Assembly (NCBI RefSeq): GCF_025151045.1
Contig: NZ_CP102285.1
Location: forward strand, 3,286,001 to 3,350,000
Direction: 5' to 3'
DNA length: 64,000 nt
From: Parabacteroides johnsonii DSM 18315
Lineage (GTDB): Bacteria; Bacteroidota; Bacteroidia; Bacteroidales; Tannerellaceae
Shown: positions 51,945 through 62,294 of the stretch, one piece after another
How positions within the stretch are numbered: position 1 is the stretch's first letter
Layout: each line of letters starts with the position of its first letter
Made by a program: the position numbers and the translations under genes
The notes under the pieces: generated by a model
Seen by the model: only the letters and a program-made list of their open reading frames with translations
Databases searched by the model: none
What the model was told of the DNA's origin: nothing

Positions 51945-54641
51945 TTACAATTTATATTTTTTCTGTTGTACATTCCATCCACCGACAGTTAACGAGAACT
52001 CGCCTTCTGTAACTTTATCCACAGACGTATCGATAAGTACCTGTTTTGTTTCACCTGGCAACAACGAGAAGAAATTATCCGTATAGAATGAAGGGCGAAC
52101 AGGCTTGCCCGCTTTATCCAGGAACTGAAGTTGTGTAAAAAATGCAATCCGGGAAGAAGTATTCTTCAACGAGACTTCGATATAATACCGTCCATCCACC
52201 TTCTTCGTTTTGTACTTAGTCTGAAGTCGGGCTGCTGGCATATCATTCAAAGACTCAAAACCGGAAGACGTTGGCCCTGTCAATGTTTCCTTTCCTTCAT
52301 AGGCCGCATTAGAACGCCAATAGAACGTAGATGCTATTTCTTTCCCCTTTTCATCCGACAAGCCAAGCCGGATAAAATGTACAGGTGTTATATCCGAAGG
52401 AAAATCAATTTTAAACAGGTCATTCAGCACCTCATCTTCACCGATATCAATCCGTTGAGAATAGGAAAAGACCTTCTTACTGTTCAAATCATATACATCA
52501 GCCTTGACCTTGTAATTTTTAAAAGACTGATAATAATCATTGCACACCGAAACCGTATTCTTCAGATAATCGAACTGCGCATGTAACGGTTCCAATGCAT
52601 TCTGAGTATGATATAGTGAAGCCGTCGGCTCCAATGACCAATCCCACATACGGGCACATACCTGGCGTACCGGACAATTATGATACCAGAATAACAACCC
52701 TGAACAATAGCGATCTCCATAGTCCAGCTTATTATAATTCCAAACTTCCCAAATTGTCTTTGAATTCATTGCTCCCACCAACTGGCCTTTTTTAGCAAAC
52801 TCTTCTATCGACTGCGAAGATCCGTAATTATTGACAAGATCCTTATACATGGTGGACATTAAATGGAAGCCTCCTCCATCGTGGTAATCCCAGACCTCTT
52901 TGTTGATCGGCCATAAATCCTTTTCATCCATCACTTCCCGTAGAGTTTCAAGGGTCGGCAATGTTGGCGCTCCATACTCCGGGTTAAAACCATCCACACG
53001 GCTTCCACGCGGCGAGGCTGTATTTTCATAATGCTGCATCGGATTCACTTGCTTGTAGGGACTACCATCATGCACACCATCACATTCCGATTGCATCTGA
53101 TAACCGCGTGTACCATCCAATTTCATAATCAGATCCTTTGCGCCTGCCACTTCCGTACTTTCATTAGAAGAAACATAATAAGCCAAGGAAGGATGATTCC
53201 GCAAACGTTTTACCGTCGATTCCACATTTGCCAGATAAAGAGCCTGGTCGTGCGGATGCTTCGTATCACCTGTCAGCCAAAATTCCTGCCAGACCAGCAG
53301 TCCCATTTCGTCACACAATTGGAAGAAATAGTCGGATTCAGCAATACCGCCTCCCCACATACGTACCAAATTAACGCCGGATTGTTTGGTATAGCGTAAT
53401 TCTGCATAAGTACGCTCATCCGAATGCCGTAACATTCCTTCCGGTATCCAGTTTGTTCCCCGGATAAAGATCTTCTTACCGTTGACATAAAACTGACGGG
53501 ATTTGTCTGGTGTATTCTGATCCGATGTAATCTCGCGAATACCAAAACGAGTCTTCAACGAATCCGAAACTTGCCCCTTAACTGAAACTGTCATCTTCAA
53601 TTCATACAATTCCGGTTTACCTTTAAACAACGGCCACCACAACCGGGGATTATTAATTTTCAACTGCGGAAATTCTTCCGGGGTAAAGACTATTTCACGA
53701 GTTTCTCCACGGAAAAGATTTATCTCTTTTGAAAAACGAATGTTTTCACCTGTAATCTCACCCGCTACAACACATTTGACCGAACCTGTCGTCGGATTGG
53801 TAACCTCAACAGAGACAGTCTCCTCAGCTTTATCATATCCCGGCTTGGCAAGCTCAGAACGAATAAACGGATTGCGGATCACAGCTTTGTCGGTTGCATA
53901 CAACGATATACTCTTCCAGATACCGGTATTTCGGTCACGTATGCCGTCCAAGAAAGTAAAGTCCCAACCGACAGACATCAGCATCGTCGTGTTCAACCCG
54001 ATATTCCCGTCACCACCGTTATGAAATTCTCCAACAGCTCCCCACTGTTTTTGTTTGACAGTTCCAGGCATATCGACTGGATAGACTTTCACAGCTAAAG
54101 CGTTCGTTTCGCCAATACGAGCAAACTCTGTTATATCCACATAATCCTGAATAAACATACCGGAAATATTACTCAATAAATGACCGTTCACCCAGACTTC
54201 CGCCCGATAATTAATCCCGTCCAACTGCAACCAAACGACTTTCCCCTTATAATCAGCAGGAACGACAAAATCGGTACGGAACCAATAAGTATAAAAATCA
54301 CGTCCGGCAACAGACAAGTCCGGAATGACATTACTTGTCAGTTTATTATTCAATCCATAATAAGGTTCGGGATATACTTTGTTATATACAAGAGAATTAA
54401 GTACAGTACCCGGAACAACCGCCGGCATCCAGTCACCTGTCTCATATCCGGGCTTCGACACAGCTTCCGCACCTGCTGTAACATCTCCGGCCTTCTTCAT
54501 TTTCCAAAGGAATGCACCTTGGTGTCCATCTTTTGAATCCAGATAAATCCTATCAGGATTACGATAATAATTCACATCCTGCCCCCATACAAAAGAACAG
54601 CCTGCAATACATAAAAATAGAATCAGAACGATTTGTTTCAT
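51945..54641 (-). CDS. Secreted GH2 family glycosidase (CsxA / endo-mannosidase type)
   Basis: An 898-residue exported enzyme with a signal peptide (IVLILFLCIAGCSFVWGQ). The GH2 order is visible: sugar-binding domain (about 45-220, FRTDFVVPADYKGKVVWLQL, NYRAEVWVNGHLL), a block GWDFTFLDGIRDRNTGIW, an Ig-like domain, and a TIM barrel with KIFIRGTNWIPEGML, RMWGGGIAESDYFF and NHPSLAYYVSSNESTEV where the Glu after Asn is the likely acid/base. The GWD and RDRNTGIW blocks resemble exo-glucosaminidase CsxA and mannosyl-glycoprotein endo-beta-mannosidase; the substrate is not proved. The start at MKQIVLIL is preferred over an ATG five codons upstream. It ends the locus that begins with the sigma factor. 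Confidence 0.85.
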   Translation of the reverse strand: MKQIVLILFLCIAGCSFVWGQDVNYYRNPDRIYLDSKDGHQGAFLWKMKKAGDVTAGAEAVSKPGYETGDWMPAVVPGTVLNSLVYNKVYPEPYYGLNNKLTSNVIPDLSVAGRDFYTYWFRTDFVVPADYKGKVVWLQLDGINYRAEVWVNGHLLSNISGMFIQDYVDITEFARIGETNALAVKVYPVDMPGTVKQKQWGAVGEFHNGGDGNIGLNTTMLMSVGWDFTFLDGIRDRNTGIWKSISLYATDKAVIRNPFIRSELAKPGYDKAEETVSVEVTNPTTGSVKCVVAGEITGENIRFSKEINLFRGETREIVFTPEEFPQLKINNPRLWWPLFKGKPELYELKMTVSVKGQVSDSLKTRFGIREITSDQNTPDKSRQFYVNGKKIFIRGTNWIPEGMLRHSDERTYAELRYTKQSGVNLVRMWGGGIAESDYFFQLCDEMGLLVWQEFWLTGDTKHPHDQALYLANVESTVKRLRNHPSLAYYVSSNESTEVAGAKDLIMKLDGTRGYQMQSECDGVHDGSPYKQVNPMQHYENTASPRGSRVDGFNPEYGAPTLPTLETLREVMDEKDLWPINKEVWDYHDGGGFHLMSTMYKDLVNNYGSSQSIEEFAKKGQLVGAMNSKTIWEVWNYNKLDYGDRYCSGLLFWYHNCPVRQVCARMWDWSLEPTASLYHTQNALEPLHAQFDYLKNTVSVCNDYYQSFKNYKVKADVYDLNSKKVFSYSQRIDIGEDEVLNDLFKIDFPSDITPVHFIRLGLSDEKGKEIASTFYWRSNAAYEGKETLTGPTSSGFESLNDMPAARLQTKYKTKKVDGRYYIEVSLKNTSSRIAFFTQLQFLDKAGKPVRPSFYTDNFFSLLPGETKQVLIDTSVDKVTEGEFSLTVGGWNVQQKKYKL

Positions 54642-54721
54642 ATTTACAATAGTCAAATTAAAACTTTAAAACAGTATGTACAAATATTTTATCGATATAT
54701 ATCCTCGATCCAAGACATAAT

Positions 54722-54768
54722 ATACCCGTCTGCCGATCCTTTTAAACCAGGAAATAACAGACGGGTAT
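54722..54768. terminator. Intergenic hairpin between FAD oxidoreductase and GH2 genes
   Basis: ATACCCGTCTG and CAGACGGGTAT pair perfectly over 11 bp with a 25-base loop. No T run follows on the minus strand, so it more likely protects or separates parts of the message than stops transcription. Confidence 0.55.
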
Positions 54769-54778
54769 CCAACTTACA

Positions 54779-56158
54779 TCAGATCAACTGACCGACTTCT
54801 TTCAACCTTTTTCTCAACTGCTGAATATCGACATTGTGAATATCAGGAGATTTGGATTTACAAATCTGACCGGCAGCAACACCAACTGCTTCGCCTGTTA
54901 CAAGCGACGGTGGCATCACACGCAGACTACCATGAGCATAGGAATCCGTCGAGATACAACGTCCTGCAACCATAACATTTTTCAAACCTGCAGGAGTCAG
55001 ACAACTAAAGGGGATTCCATGAGATTCTCCTTTCTTATAGCGAGGATACACGGTTGCATCCTGTTTATGGACATCAATATAATAACAGTTGCGCCCAATT
55101 CCATCTTCGAATTCCTTACGAGCCAGCCAATCCTCTAATGTGAATGTATAATCACACTTTATTCGGCGACTTTCCCGAATTCCCATCAAATTAGCCGTGC
55201 TTGCCAAAAAAGAAGCACCAAATGACTTTGGTTCAAACTCAACCAATCCTTCATGCAATTGTCGAGCCAGCTTACGCCCCTTCATCATAGCTTCAGTCAA
55301 AGAAGCAGGATCAGTACTATCGACAGTCACATGCCCTGCATTAAACCCTAAGAAACCTGGTCCGATCAACTTGTCATTCATATGCTTATCCTTCACCAAC
55401 GGGTATTTGGGATTACCATAAATAGAATGAATCGGGCTATTCGCTCGGTTAGTATGAACATTTCCTATTAAAGAAAACTCATAAGGATCGACATTCGACA
55501 AGGTAAAACATAGAGTACCTTCTTGTACGGAACCACTTTCATCTCCCATTACAAAATCAGCACCAGCCCAAGCCGCGAGATCACCATCACCCGTACAATC
55601 TATAAAAACTTTCGCCTTGTAAGTTGACAATCCGGCTTTATTGGCAACAACTATCGCATCGACAACACCTTTACGTTTCATTTCGACAGCAGCCATTGTT
55701 GTAAAAAAGAGAACTGATACGCCTTCAGTGGTTACCAAATCATCATACACGACTTTCAGATATTCACCATTTATAGGCACCCAATTATCATAATGAATAT
55801 GAGGAACACCTTTCTTTGATTCGGAAAAAACCCGTTCCGCAATTCCTTTATAAATAATCTTCTCACCATCCGTAAAAGGGCACCACGCATTCAGTAAGCC
55901 AGAAGTCCCCATTCCACCTAAAGCACCAGTTCCTTCTATCAACAAGGTTTTGGCACCTTCGCGTGCCGCAGCCGTAGCCGCAGCACATCCCGAAGGTCCT
56001 CCTCCCACAACTATCACGTCCCACTCATCATATACCGGTATTTTCGATTTTCCCGGAGAGTCGCTATTTTGGGGACTTTCTGCAGCAAAAGATGTTCCCA
56101 TCGCTACAGATGCCAAGCCTAAAGAACTTATGTTTCTGATAAAATTTCTTCTCTTCAT
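54779..56158 (-). CDS. Exported FAD-dependent oxidoreductase
   Basis: A 459-residue flavoprotein of the FAD_oxidored family. It starts with a twin-arginine type signal, MKRRNFIRNISSLGLASVAM, so it may be exported folded with its cofactor. The FAD loop is VIVVGGGPSGCAAATAAARE, the second loop is FIDCTGDGDLAAWAGADFVM, and VMVAGRCISTDSYAHGSLRV is the third conserved block. Members next to SusC/D genes are common in Bacteroidetes but their substrates are unknown; oxidation of a sugar is a reasonable guess. The start was chosen for the twin-arginine motif; an ATG seven codons upstream overlaps the SusD stop. Confidence 0.82.
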   Translation of the reverse strand: MKRRNFIRNISSLGLASVAMGTSFAAESPQNSDSPGKSKIPVYDEWDVIVVGGGPSGCAAATAAAREGAKTLLIEGTGALGGMGTSGLLNAWCPFTDGEKIIYKGIAERVFSESKKGVPHIHYDNWVPINGEYLKVVYDDLVTTEGVSVLFFTTMAAVEMKRKGVVDAIVVANKAGLSTYKAKVFIDCTGDGDLAAWAGADFVMGDESGSVQEGTLCFTLSNVDPYEFSLIGNVHTNRANSPIHSIYGNPKYPLVKDKHMNDKLIGPGFLGFNAGHVTVDSTDPASLTEAMMKGRKLARQLHEGLVEFEPKSFGASFLASTANLMGIRESRRIKCDYTFTLEDWLARKEFEDGIGRNCYYIDVHKQDATVYPRYKKGESHGIPFSCLTPAGLKNVMVAGRCISTDSYAHGSLRVMPPSLVTGEAVGVAAGQICKSKSPDIHNVDIQQLRKRLKEVGQLI

Positions 56159-56172
56159 ATAATAATACTTAT

Positions 56173-57654
56173 TTACCATCCTGGAGTTTGCTCCAATAAC
56201 TTATTTGCATCCAATTCTGTCACAGGTATAGGCAACAGATAATGTTTTTCCTCTACCACAGCACCAATAGTCGGATTCTGTGCCATCATGGCTTCCTTCA
56301 ACTTATGCGTACGTACCAAGTCAAAACGACGTTGTCCTTCAAATGCAAATTCTTTACGACGTTCCAAAAGAATTACATCCAAAAAATCTTCTTTACTCAA
56401 TCCAGGCTTAATATCAATAGCAGAAGCCTCGTTCATATTAAGTCCAAAAGCCCTACGACGTATGACATTTAAGCACTCATACGCCTCTGCATCAGAAGTA
56501 TTAATTGCATTCAAGGCTTCCGCACGCATTAAATAGACGTCCGAATAACGTAATATCGGATAATTATTTTCCCCTCCTTGAGATCTTACAGCCAACGGCG
56601 AAGGATCCTGAAATTTATTTACATAACAAGGAAACTCATAGTTGGAAGACATATTCGGATACTCTTCTTTCGTATAAAGACGAACATTTATATCCCGACG
56701 CAAATCACCTTCCTCGTAACATTCATAATGATTACGGGTCACAGGGTCATCACCATATCCTACCCATCCGTTTATATTTACGAAAGGAGGACGGTAATAT
56801 CCGTTATAATTACTACCAGACACACCCGGTGTATTTCGTTTAAACTGAATTTCAAAAATAGATTCCTGTCCATTTTCTTTTTCTACATCAAAGTTATCAG
56901 CATAGTTATCCCATAGTTTATAACCCATCTGCATTACTTCAGATGTCTCCTTCACTACATTTTGGTAATCTTCACGAGTCAAATACACCTTTGCCAACAT
57001 AGCAGAAGCGGAACCTTTCGTTGCCCGTCCTAAGTATCCTTCCGGAAGTTGATCGATAGTAGGAAGAACAGATTTCGCTTCTTGCAAATCTGAAATAATC
57101 TGTTCATAACACTCGTCAACTGTATTCCGGGGAACTTCCAAACCATCCAACGAAGTAGTTTGTTTCAATACTAAAGGAACTCCTCCGTATACGCGGACCA
57201 AATTAAAATAGGCTAATGCACGTAAAAATTTAGCTTCTCCAATCAGTCTCTTTCTGGCATCATCCTTTATCTGGTCGTTCCCCATATTCGAAATATTTTC
57301 TATTGCGAAATTAGAGCGATTAACTGCGACATAGTGCTTAATCCAAACGGAATAAACCAAATTCGTATTTCCATCATACTCAAATTTATCTAAAGCATTT
57401 TTGTCCAGGTTGGTCGTTGTGCGACCACCACTCCACTCGCAATCATCAGTTCCCTGGCTTTGCAATACTTCCCAAAACTGATTATAAATATCATTATCAG
57501 TAAAAACAGAATACGTTCCATAGACAGCAGCAGTTGCATCTTCTTCGGATTTAAAGAAGTTTTCAGGACTCAGATTGGACTCCGGTATCAGATCCATATC
57601 CGTACATGAGCTCATCATGAGCGAACTCAATATTATAAATGCTATTTTTTTCAT
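56173..57654 (-). CDS. SusD/RagB-type glycan-binding lipoprotein
   Basis: A 493-residue surface lipoprotein. The signal peptide IAFIILSSLMMSS is followed by the lipid-modified Cys in SCTDMDLIPES. The helical SusD fold is shown by LSPENFFKSEEDATAAVYGT near the N-terminus, the TPR-like KFLRALAYFNLVRVYGGVPL block and the C-terminal LLERRKEFAFEGQRRFDLVR. It covers the SusC channel and captures glycan on the cell surface. It follows susC with a 17-bp gap. Confidence 0.95.
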   Translation of the reverse strand: MKKIAFIILSSLMMSSCTDMDLIPESNLSPENFFKSEEDATAAVYGTYSVFTDNDIYNQFWEVLQSQGTDDCEWSGGRTTTNLDKNALDKFEYDGNTNLVYSVWIKHYVAVNRSNFAIENISNMGNDQIKDDARKRLIGEAKFLRALAYFNLVRVYGGVPLVLKQTTSLDGLEVPRNTVDECYEQIISDLQEAKSVLPTIDQLPEGYLGRATKGSASAMLAKVYLTREDYQNVVKETSEVMQMGYKLWDNYADNFDVEKENGQESIFEIQFKRNTPGVSGSNYNGYYRPPFVNINGWVGYGDDPVTRNHYECYEEGDLRRDINVRLYTKEEYPNMSSNYEFPCYVNKFQDPSPLAVRSQGGENNYPILRYSDVYLMRAEALNAINTSDAEAYECLNVIRRRAFGLNMNEASAIDIKPGLSKEDFLDVILLERRKEFAFEGQRRFDLVRTHKLKEAMMAQNPTIGAVVEEKHYLLPIPVTELDANKLLEQTPGW

Positions 57655-57671
57655 AAACTACTTAGACTCTT

Positions 57672-60600
57672 TTAGAATTTAACATTCAAACCAAACAATA
57701 CAGATTTTGCAAATGGATAAGAGAATGCATCATATCCGGCTCCCAAGTTATCTTGACCATATTTACTAACTTCTGGGTTATCACCGGAATAGCTTGTTAT
57801 TGTAAAGAAATTCTGCAAAGACGCATACACCCGTAATCCCGATACATACTTTGTAAAGTTCAAAAACTCAGCAGGTACATTATAACCTAACGTAATATTC
57901 TGGAAGCGCAAATAAGAACCGTTTTCCACATATTGGTTGGAAACACGCATCACAGCCTTTGAACGGAGCGGACGTGGCAACGGAGCGTTTTGATTATCAG
58001 GCGTCCAATAATTCATTGTTGAAGCAAACATATTTGTTGATCCCTGCATATTCTCCATAGTAACTCTCGTACCATTATAAACATCATTTCCGATCGTAAA
58101 AATCGTATTTACATTCAAATCAAAATTTTTGTAAGAGAATGTGTTATTGAATCCTCCAAAGAGTTTTGGCTGTGCACAACCGATAATCGTACGGTCAAGG
58201 TCGTTGATCACTCCGTCAGGAACGCCATCCGGGCCGCTAATATCTTTATAGCGAATATCACCCGGTTTAGCGGTCGGCTGGGCAGAAGAAGCTATATCAT
58301 CCGTCGTACTGAAAAGTCCGTCATACACATATCCGTAGAACGTTCCTAAAGGTTGTCCGACCTGTATGATACGTCCTAAATGTATTCCGGTTTCATCCTG
58401 GCCCGGCTGGCTTGGATAAATAAACGAGACATCACCCAAATCCAATACTTTATTCTTGTTATAAGTAAGGTTTAAACTCGTATTCCAAGTAAAATCACCT
58501 TCAATCGGTGTTGCATTGATAGCCAATTCAAAACCTTTATTTTCGACTTCTCCAATATTTTTCAGGCCAGAAGAGAAACCTGAAGACCCCGGCACTTTCA
58601 CTTTCAACAGCAAGTCACGGGTTTTCTTGTAATAACCATCGATAACTACAGTCAAACGATTATTAAAGAAACCGAAATCGATACCGGCATCGAACTGGGA
58701 AGTTGTTTCCCACTTCAGATTCGTATTGGCAACTTGCGACGGATAATAGCCAGTCACCTTATCTCCACCTGCCACATAACCATTCGAGCCCAATAAAGCA
58801 TACGCCGGATAAGTACCAATTCCATCTTGGTTACCTGTGATACCGAAACTTACACGAGGTTTCAAATTACTAAAGATATTCAAATCTTTAATAAAAGGTT
58901 CTTCAGAAGCTCTCCATGCCAAAGCCGCAGAAGGGAAATATCCCCAGCGGTTGTCCGAACCAAAACGGGATGAACCGTCTGCACGAATAGAAGCAGTCAA
59001 TAAGTATTTATTATTCACAGTGTAGTTAACACGGGCCAGATAAGAGTTCAAAGCCCATTTCTTAACTTCAGACCCCGGAGCCGTATAAGTCGTACCCGAT
59101 CCTAAATTATTCATCTGCAAATTATCATTCAAGAAACCATAAGAACCGGCATTAAAACCATCATAAGTCGATTGCTGTTGCGTATATCCGACCATACCCG
59201 TAAAAGAGTGTACACCCCATGTATTCGTATAAGTCAAGATATTTTCATTAATCCACGTATAAGTGTTATTAGATACTTTTTTGGCTTCTCCACTTTTTTG
59301 GCTACCGGAATAGACAGAACGGGGATTATAACTTTTGTTAGTGGCATAATCGATATCAATACCAAAAGAAGATTTGAACTTCAGTCCTTTAATTATATTC
59401 CACTCAACAAATGCATTGTTTAATGAGCGGAAACTGGTATGCCAATCCACCTTTTCGTTTATAACTCCAACCGGATTGTCGAATGTAATGACACCATTGT
59501 TGTCACTAAACGTATAACTTCCGTCATCCTGCATCACAGGCAAATTCGGCGGCGTAGTCAAACGAGACTGCAAAACAGAATTTCCGACACGGTTATTATC
59601 AACCTTCGTCATCGTCAAACTCAACCCTAAATTTATTGTTGAAGAAATCTTATGATCGATATTGGCCCGGAAAGCATATTTTTTCATTTCGGATGCTTTG
59701 ATGACGCCCTCCTGATCGAAGTAATTGAAAGAAGTCAAGAAAGTCGTTTTATCATTACCGCCAGAAACAGTCAACTGGTAGTTTTGCGTCAGAGCATTCT
59801 TATTGGATGTCAAATCCTGCCAATCCGTTGTAGCAGGAATCAGGCTTTCATCATAAATCGCTGCACCACCTGAATTTACCAATGCCTCATTTGCCAGTCT
59901 CTCAAATGAGCGGGAATCCAGCAAGTCGTATTTCTTATAGATATTCTGAATGCCCCAGTAGGCATCAAACGCAACAGAGGTTTTTCCACTTTTACCTTTT
60001 TTGGTTGTTACTATGATAACACCGTTAGCACCACGGGAACCGTAAATAGCTGTCGAAGAAGCATCTTTCAGAACTTCTATCGATTCAATATCCGATGTCG
60101 GGATCGAGTTCAGCGGGCTTAATGCCGTCTGGCTTGCATCCGCACTCGGATAAACAGGCATACCATCAATGATATACAACGGTTCGTTACCACCAGAAAT
60201 AGAGTTACCTCCACGGATACGGACAGTAGAACTTGCACCCGGCATTCCTGAATTCTGCACCATATACAAACCGGACGTACGTCCCTGCAACATCTGGTCT
60301 ACGGATTTCACGCTGATTCCCTGCACCTTATCAACTTGAATGGAACCGACAGCACCGGTCAAGTCGCTTTTCTTTACCGAACCGTAACCGATCACAACCA
60401 CTTCTTCCAAATTCTGGGTATCTTCGGATAAGATAATCTTCAAAACAGACTGGCTACCTACAGGCACTTCCTTAGTCAGATAACCGATGTAAGACACGAC
60501 TAACGTTGCAGTAGGCTTGTCCAATGCTAAGGTAAACTTACCATCGACATCCGTCACTGTTCCAACTGATTCTGAACCTTTTTCGACCACGTTGGCACCA

Positions 60601-61052
60601 ATAATAGGCTCACCATTGATATCCGTAATCACACCACTAACCGTTTTACCCTGCTGTGCTGACAAAGGGATTGTAGTCGTCGTTCCACCTGCGGACAGTA
60701 ATATATATGAACCATCGACAGAATATTTCACATCCGTTCCGGCGAACAGATTTGCCAAGACTTCCTCCAGAGAGGCTTTCTTCAAATTAACAGACACTTT
60801 TCTGTCCACATTCACAAACTTGTTGTAAATAAACAGATAATCAGTTTGTTTCTCAATATCGTTCAACACATTCTCTAGTTCGGTGTTACTTCTTTTGATC
60901 GTAACATTTACATTCTGAGAACTGGAGTTTTCTGCGTGCATGCAGAAAATGAACACGAATAATAACAAAGTGGTTATTCTCATGACTCTAAAAAATTGTT
61001 TACATCGAGATCTTTTTACAGAATAAGACATCGACAAAGATTTTTTATTCAT
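57672..61052 (-). CDS. SusC/RagA-type TonB-dependent glycan transporter with STN domain
   Basis: A 1126-residue outer-membrane receptor. After a signal region (hydrophobic TTLLLFVFIFC) comes an STN domain (about 50-115: NVTIKRSNTELENVLNDIEK, then YNKFVNVDRKVSVNLKKASL), which passes the substrate signal to a FecR-type anti-sigma factor. Next are a carboxypeptidase-like domain (about 135-210), the TonB plug (VVVIGYGSVKKSDLTGAVGS, GSRGANGVIIVTTKKGKSGK) and the 22-strand barrel, ending in an aromatic residue (GLNVKF). The STN domain, together with the sigma and FecR genes upstream, marks trans-envelope control as used for host-glycan loci. Confidence 0.96.
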   Translation of the reverse strand: MNKKSLSMSYSVKRSRCKQFFRVMRITTLLLFVFIFCMHAENSSSQNVNVTIKRSNTELENVLNDIEKQTDYLFIYNKFVNVDRKVSVNLKKASLEEVLANLFAGTDVKYSVDGSYILLSAGGTTTTIPLSAQQGKTVSGVITDINGEPIIGANVVEKGSESVGTVTDVDGKFTLALDKPTATLVVSYIGYLTKEVPVGSQSVLKIILSEDTQNLEEVVVIGYGSVKKSDLTGAVGSIQVDKVQGISVKSVDQMLQGRTSGLYMVQNSGMPGASSTVRIRGGNSISGGNEPLYIIDGMPVYPSADASQTALSPLNSIPTSDIESIEVLKDASSTAIYGSRGANGVIIVTTKKGKSGKTSVAFDAYWGIQNIYKKYDLLDSRSFERLANEALVNSGGAAIYDESLIPATTDWQDLTSNKNALTQNYQLTVSGGNDKTTFLTSFNYFDQEGVIKASEMKKYAFRANIDHKISSTINLGLSLTMTKVDNNRVGNSVLQSRLTTPPNLPVMQDDGSYTFSDNNGVITFDNPVGVINEKVDWHTSFRSLNNAFVEWNIIKGLKFKSSFGIDIDYATNKSYNPRSVYSGSQKSGEAKKVSNNTYTWINENILTYTNTWGVHSFTGMVGYTQQQSTYDGFNAGSYGFLNDNLQMNNLGSGTTYTAPGSEVKKWALNSYLARVNYTVNNKYLLTASIRADGSSRFGSDNRWGYFPSAALAWRASEEPFIKDLNIFSNLKPRVSFGITGNQDGIGTYPAYALLGSNGYVAGGDKVTGYYPSQVANTNLKWETTSQFDAGIDFGFFNNRLTVVIDGYYKKTRDLLLKVKVPGSSGFSSGLKNIGEVENKGFELAINATPIEGDFTWNTSLNLTYNKNKVLDLGDVSFIYPSQPGQDETGIHLGRIIQVGQPLGTFYGYVYDGLFSTTDDIASSAQPTAKPGDIRYKDISGPDGVPDGVINDLDRTIIGCAQPKLFGGFNNTFSYKNFDLNVNTIFTIGNDVYNGTRVTMENMQGSTNMFASTMNYWTPDNQNAPLPRPLRSKAVMRVSNQYVENGSYLRFQNITLGYNVPAEFLNFTKYVSGLRVYASLQNFFTITSYSGDNPEVSKYGQDNLGAGYDAFSYPFAKSVLFGLNVKF

Positions 61053-61101
61053 ATCTTTGGAAATAAAGTTTATTAATACAGTTAAATAATTGTGTTAAGC
61101 T

Positions 61102-61138
61102 ATGCCGATAAGTGTGGGGACACTTGTCGGCATTTTTC
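61102..61138 (+). terminator. Hairpin between fecR and susC
   Basis: ATGCCGATAAGTGT pairs with ACACTTGTCGGCAT across GGGG and is followed by TTTT on the plus strand. On the coding (minus) strand the run is on the wrong side, so it may instead control the step between fecR and susC expression. A perfect palindrome AAAGGTTAACCTTT lies next to it at 61145-61158. Confidence 0.6.
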
Positions 61139-61195
61139 TCAATAAAAGGTTAACCTTTCTCCTTTATCATAGGCATTATATTTTAAGATTAGACA

Positions 61196-62137
61196 TTACT
61201 TTATATAGATGACCGATTCATCTTTATTCCGTTCAAACGTATATTTGGCATCTTTTTGCAGAATACGCAGTGCCTTGTCTATACCGTCCGATATCCGGAA
61301 TTTACCACTACAGATATAATCGGCTAATTTAGGGTTCTCTATAATAATATGTATACCGTAGCATTTTTCAAAACGAGACATCAACTCCTTAAAATGCATA
61401 CTCTTAAAACAAATTAATCCCTCTTTCCAACGGAAAGGATCAAAATCCGCAATCGGTTTCGACTGCAAATGTCCGTTGATCCAAGAAACCTGTTGATTAG
61501 GTGCCAAGACCAAGCTCTCCGACGGATTCCCTTTATCCGACACCCGTACCGAGCCTTCCATCAGCGACGTGCAGAAATCCTCAGAGTCGCTATATGCTTC
61601 CACGTTGAACTTTGTCCCCAGTACCTCGACATTACACTTGTTAGTCTGAACAACAAAAGGTTTGTCATCATTGTGAGTCACCTCGAAATAAGCCTCTCCA
61701 TCCAGAGTTATCTCTCGCTTATTGCCCGTAAAGGCAGCAGGATAACACATTTCGGAACGGGCATTCAGCCAGACGTTCGTACCATCCGGCAAAGTCAGAT
61801 TGGCTCGCTGACCGGCAGGAACCTTGATCGTATTCATTGCCTCTCCTATCTTCCTGATTTCCGACTTATAGAAATACGTTCCGCAGGCGACAGTAATAGC
61901 AAACACGGCAGCAATCTTCATGGCTTCGAACAAGACAGTCCGGTAAAAAGGACGGGATTTCTTTTCCGTCCCAGCCGACTTCGTGCTACCCGACAGAATC
62001 ATCGCATCGAAAAACTCTCGTTCTCTGAAAAGCATTTGCTCGTTTTCGGGAGAGGATTCCAGCCAGATACGGACAGCTTCTTTCTCTTCACGAGAAGCTT
62101 TTCCGTCAAAGAATTTATATAGTGTTTCTTTTTCCAT
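61196..62137 (-). CDS. FecR-type anti-sigma factor
   Basis: A 313-residue inner-membrane regulator. The cytoplasmic N-terminus (about 1-75) binds the sigma factor and has EKETLYKFFDGKASREEKEA; the transmembrane helix is near MKIAAVFAITVACGTYFYKS. The periplasmic FecR domain follows (VPAGQRANLTLPDGTNVWLN, TLDGEAYFEVTHNDDKPFVV) and then the DUF4974 domain (FKSMHFKELMSRFEKCYGIH). It receives the signal from the SusC STN domain. It lies between the sigma gene and susC with spacings of about 300 and 140 bp. Confidence 0.93.
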   Translation of the reverse strand: MEKETLYKFFDGKASREEKEAVRIWLESSPENEQMLFREREFFDAMILSGSTKSAGTEKKSRPFYRTVLFEAMKIAAVFAITVACGTYFYKSEIRKIGEAMNTIKVPAGQRANLTLPDGTNVWLNARSEMCYPAAFTGNKREITLDGEAYFEVTHNDDKPFVVQTNKCNVEVLGTKFNVEAYSDSEDFCTSLMEGSVRVSDKGNPSESLVLAPNQQVSWINGHLQSKPIADFDPFRWKEGLICFKSMHFKELMSRFEKCYGIHIIIENPKLADYICSGKFRISDGIDKALRILQKDAKYTFERNKDESVIYIK

Positions 62138-62294
62138 TTTTTCCGTTTCTGTTTATAAAGCAAATAAGCAGGAAATATCCCTAACGGAAAAGGAAACTTT
62201 TTTTGAAAAAATTTTCATAACGTAAAAAACAGAGCCAAAGGAAAGCGAAAACAGTAGGCTAATAATTCTGGTCGGACACCGTGTATTTGAAATT

